64,000 bases of DNA from Streptomyces sp. NBC_00620. Its GTDB lineage: Bacteria > Actinomycetota > Actinomycetes > Streptomycetales > Streptomycetaceae. The notes beneath the pieces are model-generated. The model did not search any database. It had not been told where the DNA came from and was given only the letters and a program-made list of their open reading frames with translations. Numbering within the stretch: the first letter of the stretch is position 1; every line of letters begins with the position of its first letter. The DNA lies in the NCBI RefSeq assembly GCF_026341825.1, contig NZ_JAPENY010000001.1:248001-312000 (forward strand), in the 5' to 3' direction. The translations under genes and the position numbers were made by a program. Shown here in pieces: positions 42,941 through 52,318 of the stretch.

Positions 42941-44188
42941 TTACCCAGCCTGGGGCAGGCTAAGGCCGCCCCGCAACAGCACCCTGGCCAGCGACTCCAC
43001 GACCTCGGGCTGATAGTCGCGGGCCGTCCCCAGGCGCAGCTTCTCGAGTGCCGTCAGCGGCCCTCCCGGCCCTGCTTCCCTGGCCATCTCCTCGTACGCG
43101 TTCACGGCCCGCACAATCCGTGCGGTGACCGGCTGCTCCCGGTACGGATCCGCCTGCCGCTCCACCACCACCGCCACCTCCGCGTCGACCCCGGTCTGGC
43201 GTACGACGGCTCCCCCGAGGAGGGCTATCCGCCGCTGTTCGTCCGCCGGGAGTACGGCGGTGGCCCCGGCCGGAACCGGGTCGAGAAGGCTGAGCTGTCC
43301 GATGTCGTGCATCAGCGCCGCGTACTCCAACACGGTCAGATCCGGCTCCGAAAGGCCCAGCTCCCGCCCGACGGCCTGGCTGAGCACGGCCACCCGCCGG
43401 GCATGCCCGGCAGGCGTGTATCCCGCTATCTCGGTGGCCCGGGCCAGCGAGGCGATGGTCTGCCGATACGTCACGCGCACGGCGGCATACCGCCGGAAGG
43501 ACAGCTGCGTGAGCAGCAACGGCAGCGAGAACACGGGCAGCGCCCAGAGCCCGACCACCGCGACGGCCAGCGCCATCACGGCCCCCGTCGCACACACGGC
43601 CGACCCGATGCCCAGCGACGCCCGCAGCTCGTCCCGCAGCAGCGGCCCGAACGGCCACCGGGTCCGGGAGTGCGCCATCGCCGCCGCGAGCACGGCATCG
43701 CACAGCGCGGTGAGCACCAGCAGCGCGACCAGCAACAGGGCGTACGCGGGACCGCCCCACTCCAGGAACTCCCCCTGGTTGTACAGAGGTTGGAAACACA
43801 CGGCGGCGAACCCGACGGTCAGCACCCGCCGTGTGAGGTGGTCGACGGTCGGCCCACGCCCCCTGGCCACATGCGGCACACACCCCAGCAGCCCGGCCGC
43901 CACAACCACCGCGACCACCTGAAACGCCCCGTGGTGCGTCGCCTGCCCCGCGTTCTCCCCGAGCAGCGCGTACGCCAGCGCCCCCGCGGCCCCGAGCGGA
44001 GCGGACTCCCGCTCCTCGGCACCGCTCCAGCGGGTGAGCTCGCCCACCGCTATGAGGAGACCGAAGGCGAGGGCGACACGGCGGTCTTCGAGACCGGCCC
44101 AGAGGGTGACGGCAAGGGAAACGAGGGCGAGGAGAAGGGCGAAGGCACGGACGAGGGTGAGGGCGAGTGGGGGGCGACGGAGACTCAC
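42941..44188 (-). CDS. Membrane protein with degenerate HD-GYP domain
   Basis: A 415-residue protein with about seven hydrophobic segments in the first 240 residues and an HD-type phosphohydrolase domain after them (GHARRVAVL and the metal motif MHDIGQL, about residue 295). The GYP part of the usual HHExxDGxGYP motif is missing, so cyclic-di-GMP hydrolysis by this chain is doubtful. GTG 44188 overlaps the stop of the upstream HD-GYP gene (GTGA), indicating a coupled pair that may work as a heteromer. It precedes the TPR gene by 3 bp. Confidence 0.8.
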   Translation of the reverse strand: MSLRRPPLALTLVRAFALLLALVSLAVTLWAGLEDRRVALAFGLLIAVGELTRWSGAEERESAPLGAAGALAYALLGENAGQATHHGAFQVVAVVVAAGLLGCVPHVARGRGPTVDHLTRRVLTVGFAAVCFQPLYNQGEFLEWGGPAYALLLVALLVLTALCDAVLAAAMAHSRTRWPFGPLLRDELRASLGIGSAVCATGAVMALAVAVVGLWALPVFSLPLLLTQLSFRRYAAVRVTYRQTIASLARATEIAGYTPAGHARRVAVLSQAVGRELGLSEPDLTVLEYAALMHDIGQLSLLDPVPAGATAVLPADEQRRIALLGGAVVRQTGVDAEVAVVVERQADPYREQPVTARIVRAVNAYEEMAREAGPGGPLTALEKLRLGTARDYQPEVVESLARVLLRGGLSLPQAG

Positions 44189-45573
44189 GGGCCCCTCCTG
44201 CCTGCGTTTGTCGGGTGCCCTTCCAGCCGACTGGAAACGGGTGGCGGAGCGGGCGGGCGAACACCGCCGCGAAGCGGCGGGCTGCTGTCAGCCGTAACGG
44301 CGGGATGCCACCCATACCGAGCCAGCGCAAGCGTCAACGCCCCCACCATCTCCGGATCGAACTGCGCCCCCGAACACCGCTCGAGCTCCTCAAGGGCGGC
44401 CGGCACCGGCCGGGCCCGCCGATAGGACCGCGTGGACGTCATCGCGTCGAAGGCGTCCGCGACAGCCACCACCCGGGCGAACTCCGGGATCTGCGCCCCC
44501 ACCAGCCCGTACGGATATCCGCTCCCGTCCAGCCGCTCATGGTGATGCAGGATCGCCGACCGGGCCTCGCCCAGAAACCCGATCCCCCGCACCATCTCGT
44601 GCCCGTACTCGGGATGCAGCTCGATGACCCGCCGCTCCTCGGGGGTCAGCGGCCCGTCCTTCCGCAACAGCCGCGTAGGAACCCCCAGTTTCCCCACGTC
44701 ATGCAGGATCCCGGCGAACCGCAGCACCTCGACACGCTCGTCGTCCATGCCGAGTTCACGCGCGATCATCATCGAGGCCTGCCCGACCCGCTCACTGTGC
44801 CCGCGCGTGTACCCGTCCTTGATGTCGACGGCCTGGACGAGTGCGCGAATGGTGGCCTGGTGGGCGGCCCGTTCCCGGTGGTACTGGGCGAACACCCAGC
44901 AGGACACGTACATCGGCAACAGCACGAGCAGCGCGGCGACAGGCCCGTACGGACTGCGCCACAGCACCGCCATCATCAGCCCGGCGAGCCCGTGCACGGC
45001 GACGGGCGCGAGCGAGCGCGGAAAGAGCCCGCGCCAGGCGCCACGCACCGGCACCCGCTCGGCCAGCGCGAGAATCCCGCCGTCGAGGACGGTCTGCACG
45101 AGGCAGAAGGTCAGTACCGCGGCCCCGGCGGGCACGAGCGCGTACGGAAAGTCGGGCGCGACCACGGCGTCCCGGCCGCCGAGCGCCCAGTGCACCCGGG
45201 AGGCCGCCCAGACCGCGACGGCGAGCTGCGCCGCCCGCCAGATCCGCCGCAGCCACCGCGGCCGCTGCTCGACCCGGGCGAGCAGCGCCCCCGGCAGCGC
45301 GACGAGCGCGGCGGCCGGGGGCGGCAGCAGAAAGGCCCCGGCCAGCAGCACGGGGAGGAAGGTGCCCATCCCTCTGGGGACCTCGCGGCCGGGGGCACCC
45401 GCGGCCCTGGGACCACGCGGAAGGGTGATCCGCTCGCACCCGGCGTACAGCACGGCGAGCAGAGCGACGATCCACCACGGGACCCGGACGGTCGGCAGCG
45501 GGGCGAGACAGACCAGGGCACCGAGAACGACACAGGCCACGTACGCACGGGCCGACGCCGGCACCGACCCCAT
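44185..45573 (-). CDS. Membrane HD-GYP domain phosphohydrolase
   Basis: A 462-residue protein with an N-terminal membrane region of some eight segments (about 5-235) and a C-terminal HD-GYP domain: GYTRGHSERVGQ, LHDVGKLGVP, HPEYGHEM and the signature HHERLDGSGYPYGL. These residues bind the metal centre that hydrolyses cyclic-di-GMP in this family. The last 55 residues are Pro-rich. ATG 45573 is preceded by GGGAGGGGACGAGGAG. It overlaps the degenerate HD protein gene by 4 bp. It lies downstream of rsrA but behind a hairpin, so it is probably transcribed separately. Confidence 0.87.
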   Translation of the reverse strand: MGSVPASARAYVACVVLGALVCLAPLPTVRVPWWIVALLAVLYAGCERITLPRGPRAAGAPGREVPRGMGTFLPVLLAGAFLLPPPAAALVALPGALLARVEQRPRWLRRIWRAAQLAVAVWAASRVHWALGGRDAVVAPDFPYALVPAGAAVLTFCLVQTVLDGGILALAERVPVRGAWRGLFPRSLAPVAVHGLAGLMMAVLWRSPYGPVAALLVLLPMYVSCWVFAQYHRERAAHQATIRALVQAVDIKDGYTRGHSERVGQASMMIARELGMDDERVEVLRFAGILHDVGKLGVPTRLLRKDGPLTPEERRVIELHPEYGHEMVRGIGFLGEARSAILHHHERLDGSGYPYGLVGAQIPEFARVVAVADAFDAMTSTRSYRRARPVPAALEELERCSGAQFDPEMVGALTLALARYGWHPAVTADSSPPLRGGVRPPAPPPVSSRLEGHPTNAGRRGP

Positions 45574-45647
45574 CTCCTCGTCCCCTCCCCGACTCCAGGA
45601 TTCCGGAGCCTAGGACGGCGGGGACGGCACAGGGACACCAACGGCCG

Positions 45648-45674
45648 AATCCGTGGGCTCAGAGCCCACGGATT
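45648..45674 (-). terminator. Terminator after sigR-rsrA
   Basis: AATCCGTGGGCTC (45648-45660) pairs perfectly with GAGCCCACGGATT (45662-45674). It lies 64 bp past the rsrA stop and before the HD-GYP gene. Confidence 0.75.
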
Positions 45675-45737
45675 AGCACGTTCGGGTGATAACCGGACGA
45701 TCCTGCGGGATGCCGGACCCGGGTTCAGGACGGGGGT

Positions 45738-46040
45738 TCAGGACTCCTGCGGAGTCGCTGCCACGTCATGCTCGGGCACGACCTGCCCCGACCGGATCAG
45801 GTCGATGCGCCCCATGACCTTGGCGCGCAGATCGGTCGGCACATCGTCCTGACCGCAGCACCGCTTGACCAGCTTCTTCACGGCCTGCTCGAGCCCGTAC
45901 TTCTCCAGGCACGGAGAGCACTCCTCGAAGTGAACTTCGAACTTGGTGCAGTCCGCGTCCGGCATCTCGTGGTCGAGGAACTCGTAGAGGTGGTCGAGTA
46001 CCTCACTGCAGTCCGTCTCGTGCGGCTCTCCGCAGCTCAT
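45738..46040 (-). CDS. rsrA: Zinc-binding redox-sensitive anti-sigma factor RsrA
   Basis: A 100-residue ZAS-family anti-sigma factor. It has every residue studied in S. coelicolor RsrA at the same position: Cys3, Cys11, Cys31, His37, Cys41, Cys44, Cys61 and Cys62. Zinc is held by the His37-X3-Cys41-X2-Cys44 motif plus another Cys; oxidation forms a disulfide involving Cys11 and Cys44, releases zinc and frees SigR. ATG 46040 overlaps the sigR stop by 4 bp. It is followed by a hairpin. Confidence 0.96.
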   Translation of the reverse strand: MSCGEPHETDCSEVLDHLYEFLDHEMPDADCTKFEVHFEECSPCLEKYGLEQAVKKLVKRCCGQDDVPTDLRAKVMGRIDLIRSGQVVPEHDVAATPQES

Positions 46041-46885
46041 GAGCCCGAGCCTTTCGCTTCGTTCGACTCTCCGGCACCGGCCGGAACCAGCCCGCGGTCA
46101 CGCGCGTAGTCCTCGAGCATGCCGCGCAGTTGGCGACGGCCCCGGTGCAGCCGGGACATCACCGTGCCGATGGGTGTCCCCATGATGTCCGCGATCTCCT
46201 TGTACGCAAAGCCCTCTACGTCCGCGAGATAGACGGCGATCCGGAATTCCTCGGGGATCGCCTGCAGCGCCGACTTGACGTCCGAGTCGGGCAGGTGATC
46301 AAGCGCCTGCGACTCGGCGGAGCGCAGTCCGGTCGACATGTGCGACTCGGCACGCGCCAGCTGCCAGTCCTCGATCTCCTCGGCCGCACTGCGCTGAGGC
46401 TCGCGCTGCTTCTTGCGGTACGAGTTGATGAAGGTGTTCGTGAGGATGCGGTAGAGCCATGCCTTGAGGTTGGTGCCCTCGCGGAACTGGTGGAAGGACG
46501 CGTACGCCTTCGCGTACGTCTCCTGCACCAGGTCCTCGGCGTCGGCCGGATTGCGCGTCATGCGCAGCGCGGCCGAGTACATCTGGTCGAGGAATTCGAG
46601 CGCGTCCCGCTCGAAGCGCAGGCTGCGCTCGGCGGACGACTCCGTGCTCGTGCCCTGGCCCTCGGGCTGCTCCGCCTGGCCGTGTTCGGTCCCTGCGTCG
46701 GTCCCAGTGACCGGACCCACCTCCTCCAGCGACGTAGCGAGACCGAGACCGGTCCCACTGGAATCGGAGGATAGACGAACATCCACACCCGCCGCCGCCC
46801 GAATAGGCACGGTCTTACCCGCGTGCAGCACCGTCCAGTCCAGGTCAGCGCTGCTGTTACGGCTCGGGCAGATGGTCGAACCCAT
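46037..46885 (-). CDS. sigR: Thiol-stress sigma factor SigR, with long isoform SigR'
   Basis: An ECF sigma factor for the thiol-oxidative stress response. Region 2 is [17 protein letters not shown]...[11 protein letters not shown] and region 4 ends [22 protein letters not shown]. Two starts can be read: GTG 46720 gives the 227-residue stable form, the size of S. coelicolor SigR; ATG 46885 adds exactly 55 residues ([17 protein letters not shown]...), matching the reported unstable SigR' isoform made from the inducible promoter. A perfect SigR-type promoter lies upstream of the long start, giving positive feedback. The long form is listed. Confidence 0.95.
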   Translation of the reverse strand: MGSTICPSRNSSADLDWTVLHAGKTVPIRAAAGVDVRLSSDSSGTGLGLATSLEEVGPVTGTDAGTEHGQAEQPEGQGTSTESSAERSLRFERDALEFLDQMYSAALRMTRNPADAEDLVQETYAKAYASFHQFREGTNLKAWLYRILTNTFINSYRKKQREPQRSAAEEIEDWQLARAESHMSTGLRSAESQALDHLPDSDVKSALQAIPEEFRIAVYLADVEGFAYKEIADIMGTPIGTVMSRLHRGRRQLRGMLEDYARDRGLVPAGAGESNEAKGSGS

Positions 46886-46946
46886 GCGGCGGACTTCCTC
46901 TCGTGCTAACGGTCCAGCACACGCTCCGTGCTGTCTGTACTCGCAC

Positions 46947-46972
46947 AACAGAGGTCCGCCGCTCAACATTCC
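46947..46972 (-). promoter_or_regulatory. Autoregulated SigR-dependent promoter of sigR'
   Basis: On the minus strand GGAAT (46972-46968) and GTT (46949-46947) are separated by exactly 18 bp, the SigR consensus. The transcript would start about 55 bases upstream of the SigR' ATG at 46885. Confidence 0.9.
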
Positions 46973-46978
46973 CGGGCG

Positions 46979-47632
46979 TTACGCGAGTGACGAGGTCCAC
47001 TTCACAACACCGTCAGTGACGATCTTCAGAGCCTCGTCCTGCCCGAGCGGCGCCCGTTTCGGAACGGCGAAACCATGATCGCCGTACGGCACCTCGATGA
47101 TCTCGTACGACCCCTCGGGGAACTCCTCGGGCTTCCCGAACGGATCGTTTCCGCCCTGTACGACGAGAGTGGGCACCCCGGAGCCGAGCAGCTCCTCGGC
47201 GCGCGACTTCTCGGGCCGGCCCGGCGGATGCAGCGGAAAACTGAGTGCGAGCACGGCAGCGGCGCCCAGCTCCACGGCCGTACGACAGGCCGCCCGAGCC
47301 CCGGCACTACGCCCACCGGCAACCACCGGAAGCCCGCCCGCGGCGACCGCGGGCCACACCCCCCGCCACCCCACATCGAGCGTCTTCGGCGCGGGAGCCA
47401 CCTTCTTCCCGGCCACCCGCCAAGGCTGCTCAACAAGCGCGACACTCACGCCATGCGCCGGCAACACCGCCGCCAGCGCCTGAAGATCGCGCGCCTCGAT
47501 CCCCCCACCGGCCCCATGACTGAGGGCAAGAACAAGCCGCGCAGCAGAGGCTGGATACCAGGTGACGCGAGCCACACCAGCATCGGTCTCAATAATCTCG
47601 ATCACACCACAAGAGTCTGCCTTCTTACTCAC
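46979..47632 (-). CDS. Alpha/beta hydrolase (TEX30/KANL3-like)
   Basis: A 217-residue alpha/beta-hydrolase. The oxyanion region LALSHGAGGGIEARDL is near residues 35-50, the nucleophile elbow GGRSAGAR (Ser about 108), and the Asp/His part of the triad is in VVQGGNDPFG and VPYGDHGF. The small TEX30/KANL3-like subgroup has no defined substrate. GTG 47632 is used although the ribosome-binding site is weak. It ends 7 bp before the SigR promoter and reads in the same direction, so part of the sigR transcription may come from here. Confidence 0.82.
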   Translation of the reverse strand: MSKKADSCGVIEIIETDAGVARVTWYPASAARLVLALSHGAGGGIEARDLQALAAVLPAHGVSVALVEQPWRVAGKKVAPAPKTLDVGWRGVWPAVAAGGLPVVAGGRSAGARAACRTAVELGAAAVLALSFPLHPPGRPEKSRAEELLGSGVPTLVVQGGNDPFGKPEEFPEGSYEIIEVPYGDHGFAVPKRAPLGQDEALKIVTDGVVKWTSSLA

Positions 47633-47634
47633 CC

Positions 47635-47719
47635 AGCTGTGGGCATGCGTGCCGCGAGGGGCGGCAGCCCACCCACCCGTCGGTCGTAGCTGTGGGCATG
47701 CGTGCCGCTAGGGGCGGCA
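47635..47719. repeat. Pair of 32-bp direct repeats
   Basis: Positions 47635-47666 and 47688-47719 are identical except for one base and begin AGCTGTGGGCATGCGTGCCG. The first is followed by CCCACCCACCCG and the second by CGGGTGGGC, which can pair. They fill the short gap between the hydrolase and the YedK-like gene. Confidence 0.75.
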
Positions 47720-47797
47720 CGGGTGGGCACAGCGGCACCCCGCAAGCGCCGGGCCACGCGACCCACCCCGACCCCAGCCCCCACCCCGGGCACCCGG

Positions 47798-48613
47798 TCA
47801 GAACAAGGTCCCTTCCTCCGGCCCCTCCAGCTCCTTGAGCAACTCGGGCCCGTTGTTCCGCACATTGCTCACGGCAGTGGAAACGGGATACGCCCGCATC
47901 AACCCCGCCGGAGGCGGAGCGAGCAAAGACCGCAGATCCTCGACATCGGTCCGCGAGGGATCCAGCCACGCATCCCACCGATCCGGCGCAAGCATCAAAG
48001 GCATCCGGGGATGAATGTCGGCCAAAGCATGCGGCCCATCGCCGGGGGCAACCGCAAGCGGCGTGGTCTCCGCCTCAGTCGTAATGACGGAACACGTCAC
48101 CCACCACGCCAGCGGATGCTCATCGGGAAGCGTCCGATCCCGCCAGAACTCGTACAGCCCGGCCATGGCGAACACAGACCCGTCCGCCGGCGTCACGAAA
48201 TACGGCTGCTTACGAGCCCGCTTCTTCTTCCCCTCGACCTCAAGATCCCGCTCACCGACACCGGTGACCCACTCGTAGTAGCCGTCGGCAGGGATGACGC
48301 ACCGCCGGGCGGCAAAGGCCCGCCGGTACGAGGGCTTCTCATGCACGGTCTCCGCACGCGCGTTGATCATCCGAGCCCCGCCCTCGGGCGTCTTGGCCCA
48401 GGACGGAACGAGCCCCCACTTGAGTGTGCGCAGCTGGCGAACCGGTCGCGGATCGGCGGCGTCCTTAACGGGACGGTCGAGGACCGCGTAGACCTCTTTG
48501 GTGGGTGCCACGTTGAAATCGGGGGCCAGAGCCTCCTCCGGCTCCCACTTCTCGACTTCAAAGATTCCTGCGAGATCCTCGGGGCCACGACTCGCTGCAT
48601 ACCGTCCGCACAT
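47798..48613 (-). CDS. SOS response-associated peptidase (HMCES/YedK)
   Basis: A 271-residue SRAP protein that shields abasic sites in single-stranded DNA by forming a covalent link through Cys2. The start ATG 48613 is fixed by biology: the catalytic Cys must follow the initiator Met (MCGRYA), whereas the longer reading frame would bury it. Other conserved residues are visible in [25 protein letters not shown] and the active-site His in HPRMPL. No LexA box is apparent upstream. Confidence 0.93.
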   Translation of the reverse strand: MCGRYAASRGPEDLAGIFEVEKWEPEEALAPDFNVAPTKEVYAVLDRPVKDAADPRPVRQLRTLKWGLVPSWAKTPEGGARMINARAETVHEKPSYRRAFAARRCVIPADGYYEWVTGVGERDLEVEGKKKRARKQPYFVTPADGSVFAMAGLYEFWRDRTLPDEHPLAWWVTCSVITTEAETTPLAVAPGDGPHALADIHPRMPLMLAPDRWDAWLDPSRTDVEDLRSLLAPPPAGLMRAYPVSTAVSNVRNNGPELLKELEGPEEGTLF

Positions 48614-48663
48614 ACGTGCCACACTGCCAGATTCCACGACACCAGAGGGAGCCACCGCCGACA

Positions 48664-49386
48664 ATGGACAGCACCGCAGCCACCTCGCTGTCAGGTCTCT
48701 GGGACCAGGTCTTCGGAAGCCAGCCGGACCCCGACCTGTGGGTGGTGATCGCCACCCTCGTCGCGGCCCTCGCCGTGACCGTCCCGCACGGCGTCTGGCG
48801 GCTCTCCCGCAACGCCATCACCATCGCGCACGAGGGCGGCCACGGCCTGGTCGCGCTGCTCACCGGGCGCAGCCTCAGTGGCATACGACTGCACTCCGAC
48901 ACCAGCGGCCTCACGGTGAGCCGCGGCAAACCGACCGGCCTCGGCATGATCCTCACCGCTGCCTCGGGCTACACCGCTCCCCCGCTCCTTGGCCTCGGCG
49001 GCGCAGCGCTGCTCGCCGCGGGCCACATCACCGCGCTGCTGTGGCTGGCCACGGCCCTGCTGGTGGCGATGCTGGTGATGATCCGCAACGCGTACGGGGC
49101 GCTCACGGTGCTCCTCACCGGCGGCACCTTCGTGGTGGTGTCCTGGCTCGCCGGCCCCCAGGTCCAGGCGGCGTTCGCGTACGCGGTGGTGTGGTTCCTG
49201 CTGGTCGGCGGAGTCCGCCCGGCCTTCGAACTCCAGGCCAAGCGGAGCCGCGGCGGCGCCGGCGACTCGGACGCGGACCAGCTGTCCCGGCTGACCCACG
49301 TCCCGGCCGGACTGTGGCTGTTCCTGTTCCACGCGGTGTCCCTGTGCTCCTTGATAGGCGGGGGCCGCTGGCTCCTGGAGGTGTGA
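48664..49386 (+). CDS. M50-family membrane metalloprotease-like protein
   Basis: A 240-residue membrane protein with the zinc motif HEGGH (about residues 57-61) in a hydrophobic setting, followed by five or six transmembrane segments and a short Arg-rich loop. This is the compact M50B-like family of peptidases, related to site-2 proteases, with unknown targets. The second metal ligand motif is not clear, so activity is uncertain. ATG 48664 is divergent from the YedK-like gene, 50 bp away. Confidence 0.82.
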   Translation: MDSTAATSLSGLWDQVFGSQPDPDLWVVIATLVAALAVTVPHGVWRLSRNAITIAHEGGHGLVALLTGRSLSGIRLHSDTSGLTVSRGKPTGLGMILTAASGYTAPPLLGLGGAALLAAGHITALLWLATALLVAMLVMIRNAYGALTVLLTGGTFVVVSWLAGPQVQAAFAYAVVWFLLVGGVRPAFELQAKRSRGGAGDSDADQLSRLTHVPAGLWLFLFHAVSLCSLIGGGRWLLEV

Positions 49387-49475
49387 CGCCCGGGAACCCA
49401 ATGGACGGTATTCAGCGACGCGGGGCCGTTCCCCGGCCAAACCCGGCGGAGCGAACCGCCACTAAAGTGGGGCTC

Positions 49476-50816
49476 ATGACCGTTAACCCCGCCCACACCG
49501 CCCTATGGCCCGCCCCGCACGCGAGCGGAGCCGTCGACGCGACGGTCCACGTACCGGGGTCCAAGTCGGTCACCAACCGGGCGCTGGTCCTCGCGGCCCT
49601 CGCCTCGGAGCCCGGCTGGCTGCGCCGCCCGCTCCGCTCCCGCGACACGCTGCTGATGGCGGGCGCGCTGCGCGCGATGGGCGTGGGCATCGAGGAGACG
49701 GTGTCGTCCAGCTCCACGGTCGCCGCGGGCCCGGACGCCTCGGGCGAGGCCTGGCGGGTCATCCCCTCGGGCCTGCACGGCCCGGCCACGGTCGATGTCG
49801 GCAACGCCGGCACGGTGATGCGTTTCCTTCCCCCGGTCGCCGCGCTCGCCGACGGCCCCATCCGTTTCGACGGCGACCCGCGTTCGTACGAGCGCCCCTT
49901 GAACGGTGTGATCGACGCGCTGCGCCTGCTGGGCGCCCGGATCGACGACGACGCCCGCGGCGCACTGCCTCTCACTGTGCACGGCGGCGGCGCCCTGGAC
50001 GGCGGCCCGGTGGAGATCGACGCGTCCTCGTCCTCCCAGTTCGTCTCGGCCCTCCTCCTCTCCGGCCCGCGCTTCAATCAGGGGGTGGAGGTCCGCCACA
50101 CCGGCTCCTCGCTCCCCTCCCTGCCCCACATCCGGATGACGGTCGACATGCTGCGCGCGGTCGGCGCCCAGGTGGACACCCCGGAGTCGGGCGGCGAGCC
50201 CAACGTCTGGCGGGTCACGCCGGGCGCCCTGCTCGGCCGCGACCTGACCGTCGAGCCGGACCTGTCCAACGCGCAGCCGTTCCTGGCCGCGGCCCTGGTG
50301 ACCGGCGGCAAGGTCGTCATCCCGGACTGGCCGTCCCGCACCACCCAGCCCGGTGACCAGTTGCGTGCGATCTTCACCGAAATGGGCGGTTCCTGCGAAC
50401 TGACCGAGGCGGGCCTGGAGTTCACCGGCTCGGGCTCGGTCCACGGCATCGACGTGGACCTGAGCGAGGTCGGCGAGCTGACCCCCGGCATCGCCGCGGT
50501 GGCGGCCCTCGCCGACTCCTCCTCCACCCTCCGCGGCGTGTCCCACCTCCGCCTGCACGAGACGGACCGCCTGGCCGCGCTCACCAAGGAGATCAACGAA
50601 CTCGGCGGCGACGTCACCGAGACCGCCGACGGGCTGCACATCCGCCCGCGCCGGCTGCACGGCGGCATCTTCCACACGTACGACGACCACCGCATGGCGA
50701 CCGCCGGCGCGATCATCGGCCTGGCGGTGGAGGGCGTACAGATCGAGAACGTGGCGACGACGGCGAAGACCCTCCCGGACTTCCCCGATCTGTGGACCGG
50801 AATGCTCGGGAACTGA
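49476..50816 (+). CDS. aroA: 3-Phosphoshikimate 1-carboxyvinyltransferase (EPSP synthase)
   Basis: A 446-residue enzyme of the shikimate pathway that joins phosphoenolpyruvate to shikimate-3-phosphate. Visible motifs are [16 protein letters not shown] (about 26-41), [12 protein letters not shown] (about 109-120, PEP binding), [12 protein letters not shown] and YDDHRMA near the C-terminus. A TAAAGT -10-like hexamer ends 7 bp before the ATG, suggesting a leaderless transcript. It is followed by rsgA 16 bp later on the same strand. Confidence 0.95.
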   Translation: MTVNPAHTALWPAPHASGAVDATVHVPGSKSVTNRALVLAALASEPGWLRRPLRSRDTLLMAGALRAMGVGIEETVSSSSTVAAGPDASGEAWRVIPSGLHGPATVDVGNAGTVMRFLPPVAALADGPIRFDGDPRSYERPLNGVIDALRLLGARIDDDARGALPLTVHGGGALDGGPVEIDASSSSQFVSALLLSGPRFNQGVEVRHTGSSLPSLPHIRMTVDMLRAVGAQVDTPESGGEPNVWRVTPGALLGRDLTVEPDLSNAQPFLAAALVTGGKVVIPDWPSRTTQPGDQLRAIFTEMGGSCELTEAGLEFTGSGSVHGIDVDLSEVGELTPGIAAVAALADSSSTLRGVSHLRLHETDRLAALTKEINELGGDVTETADGLHIRPRRLHGGIFHTYDDHRMATAGAIIGLAVEGVQIENVATTAKTLPDFPDLWTGMLGN

Positions 50817-50832
50817 CGGGCGGATCACGATC

Positions 50833-51843
50833 ATGCGCCGTTACGGCAAGAACCCCGACGAGGACGACATCCGCACCCGCCCGAACCGCAAGGGCAACCG
50901 TCCGCGTACGAACATCCGCCCCAAGCACGAGGACGCAGCCGAAGGCATGGTCCTCACCGTCGACCGGGGACGGCTCACCTGCCTCGTCGAGGACCGTGTG
51001 GTGATGGCCGTGAAGGCCCGCGAACTGGGCCGCAAGGCGGCGGTGGTCGGTGACCGTGTCGCCATCATCGGCGACCTGTCCGGTGACAAGGACACCCTGG
51101 CCCGCATCGTCCGCATCGAGCCGCGCACCTCGGTCCTGCGCCGCACGGCGGACGACGACGACCCGTACGAGCGCGTGGTCGTCGCCAACGCCGACCAGCT
51201 CGCCATCGTCACGGCCCTCGCCGACCCCGAGCCACGCCCACGTCTGATCGACCGCTGCCTGGTGGCGGCGTACGACGGCGGCCTGGAACCCCTCCTGGTC
51301 CTGACGAAGTCGGACCTCGCCCCGCCGGACAAACTCCTGGAGCTGTACGGCGACTTGGACATCCCGTACGTCGTCACAACCCGCGAGGAGTTCGAGGACG
51401 GCCAGGCGGTGGACCGCGTACGCGAGCAACTCAACAACAAGATCACGGCCTTCATCGGCCACTCCGGCGTAGGCAAGACGACCCTGGTCAACGCACTGGT
51501 CTCACGGGACCGCCGCCGCACCACGGGCCATGTCAACGCCGTGACAGGCCGCGGCCGGCACACCACCACCTCGGCACGAGCGATCCCCCTACCCGAAGCC
51601 GCGGGCTGGGTCATCGACACCCCAGGCCTCCGCTCCTTCGGCCTGCACCACGTGGACCCGTCCCGCGTCATCAAGGCCTTCCCCGACCTCGAACCCGGCA
51701 CCGAGGGCTGCCCGCGCGCGTGCAGTCACGACGAGCCGGACTGCGCACTGGACCAGTGGGTGGCCGACGGCCACGCGGACCCCGCCCGCCTCTACTCCCT
51801 GCGCCGACTGCTCTCGACGAGAGAGCGCCACGAGGGCGACTGA
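50833..51843 (+). CDS. rsgA: Ribosome small-subunit-dependent GTPase RsgA
   Basis: A 336-residue circularly permuted GTPase. An N-terminal OB-fold (about residues 35-95) is followed by the G-motifs in permuted order: VLTKSDLA (G4), GHSGVGKTTLVN (G1/P-loop), GRHTTTSARA (G2) and DTPGLRSF (G3). The C-terminal zinc-binding element is CPRACSHDEPDC. RsgA helps the 30S subunit mature. It is encoded 16 bp after aroA and is probably co-transcribed. The basic first 30 residues are typical of actinobacterial copies. Confidence 0.95.
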   Translation: MRRYGKNPDEDDIRTRPNRKGNRPRTNIRPKHEDAAEGMVLTVDRGRLTCLVEDRVVMAVKARELGRKAAVVGDRVAIIGDLSGDKDTLARIVRIEPRTSVLRRTADDDDPYERVVVANADQLAIVTALADPEPRPRLIDRCLVAAYDGGLEPLLVLTKSDLAPPDKLLELYGDLDIPYVVTTREEFEDGQAVDRVREQLNNKITAFIGHSGVGKTTLVNALVSRDRRRTTGHVNAVTGRGRHTTTSARAIPLPEAAGWVIDTPGLRSFGLHHVDPSRVIKAFPDLEPGTEGCPRACSHDEPDCALDQWVADGHADPARLYSLRRLLSTRERHEGD

Positions 51844-51991
51844 CACCTCTTGTTCCCCCTACGACCTCCGCGTTGTTTGCGCCCGTCCCGCGCCGGTAAA
51901 TGCATAATCGCACCGAGTGACCCGGGAAAGCCCCTGACCTGAACCACACACCAGACCAAGCAGTCGACGTTCGGACGCGGGAGGACAAGCC

Positions 51992-52315
51992 ATGGCATGG
52001 CTGCTGGTCGTTGTGGCAGGACTGCTCGAAACCGGCTTCGCCGTCTGCCTGAAGCTCTCACACGGCTTCACCAGACTCTGGCCCACGGTGGCGTTCTGCA
52101 TCTTCGCGCTGGGCAGCTTCGGCCTGCTGACCCTCTCCCTCAAGAAGCTCGACGTCGGCCCCGCCTACGCGGTGTGGACCGGCATCGGCGCAGCGGGAAC
52201 CGCGATCTACGGCATGATCTTCCTGGGCGACCTGGTATCCACCCTGAAGATCATTTCGATCAGCTTCGTGATCGCAGGAGTAATCGGCCTGCAACTGTCA
52301 GGCTCGAGCCACTAG
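51992..52315 (+). CDS. Small multidrug resistance (SMR) family transporter
   Basis: A 107-residue protein with four transmembrane helices. The essential membrane glutamate is Glu13 or so (LLETGFAVCLKLS), which alternates between proton and substrate. The subgroup (quaternary-ammonium exporter or guanidinium exporter) is unclear; the GFAVCLKLSHGF stretch resembles SugE/Gdx-like proteins. GGGAGGA precedes the ATG by 7 bp. The gene converges with a TetR gene, 3 bp apart. Confidence 0.9.
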   Translation: MAWLLVVVAGLLETGFAVCLKLSHGFTRLWPTVAFCIFALGSFGLLTLSLKKLDVGPAYAVWTGIGAAGTAIYGMIFLGDLVSTLKIISISFVIAGVIGLQLSGSSH

Positions 52316-52318
52316 CCT

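Noticed and set aside
51844..51991. Guanidine riboswitch in front of the SMR transporter
   Set aside because: Looked for paired ACGR-loop hairpins or a ykkC-like core; none is convincing in the 148-bp leader.
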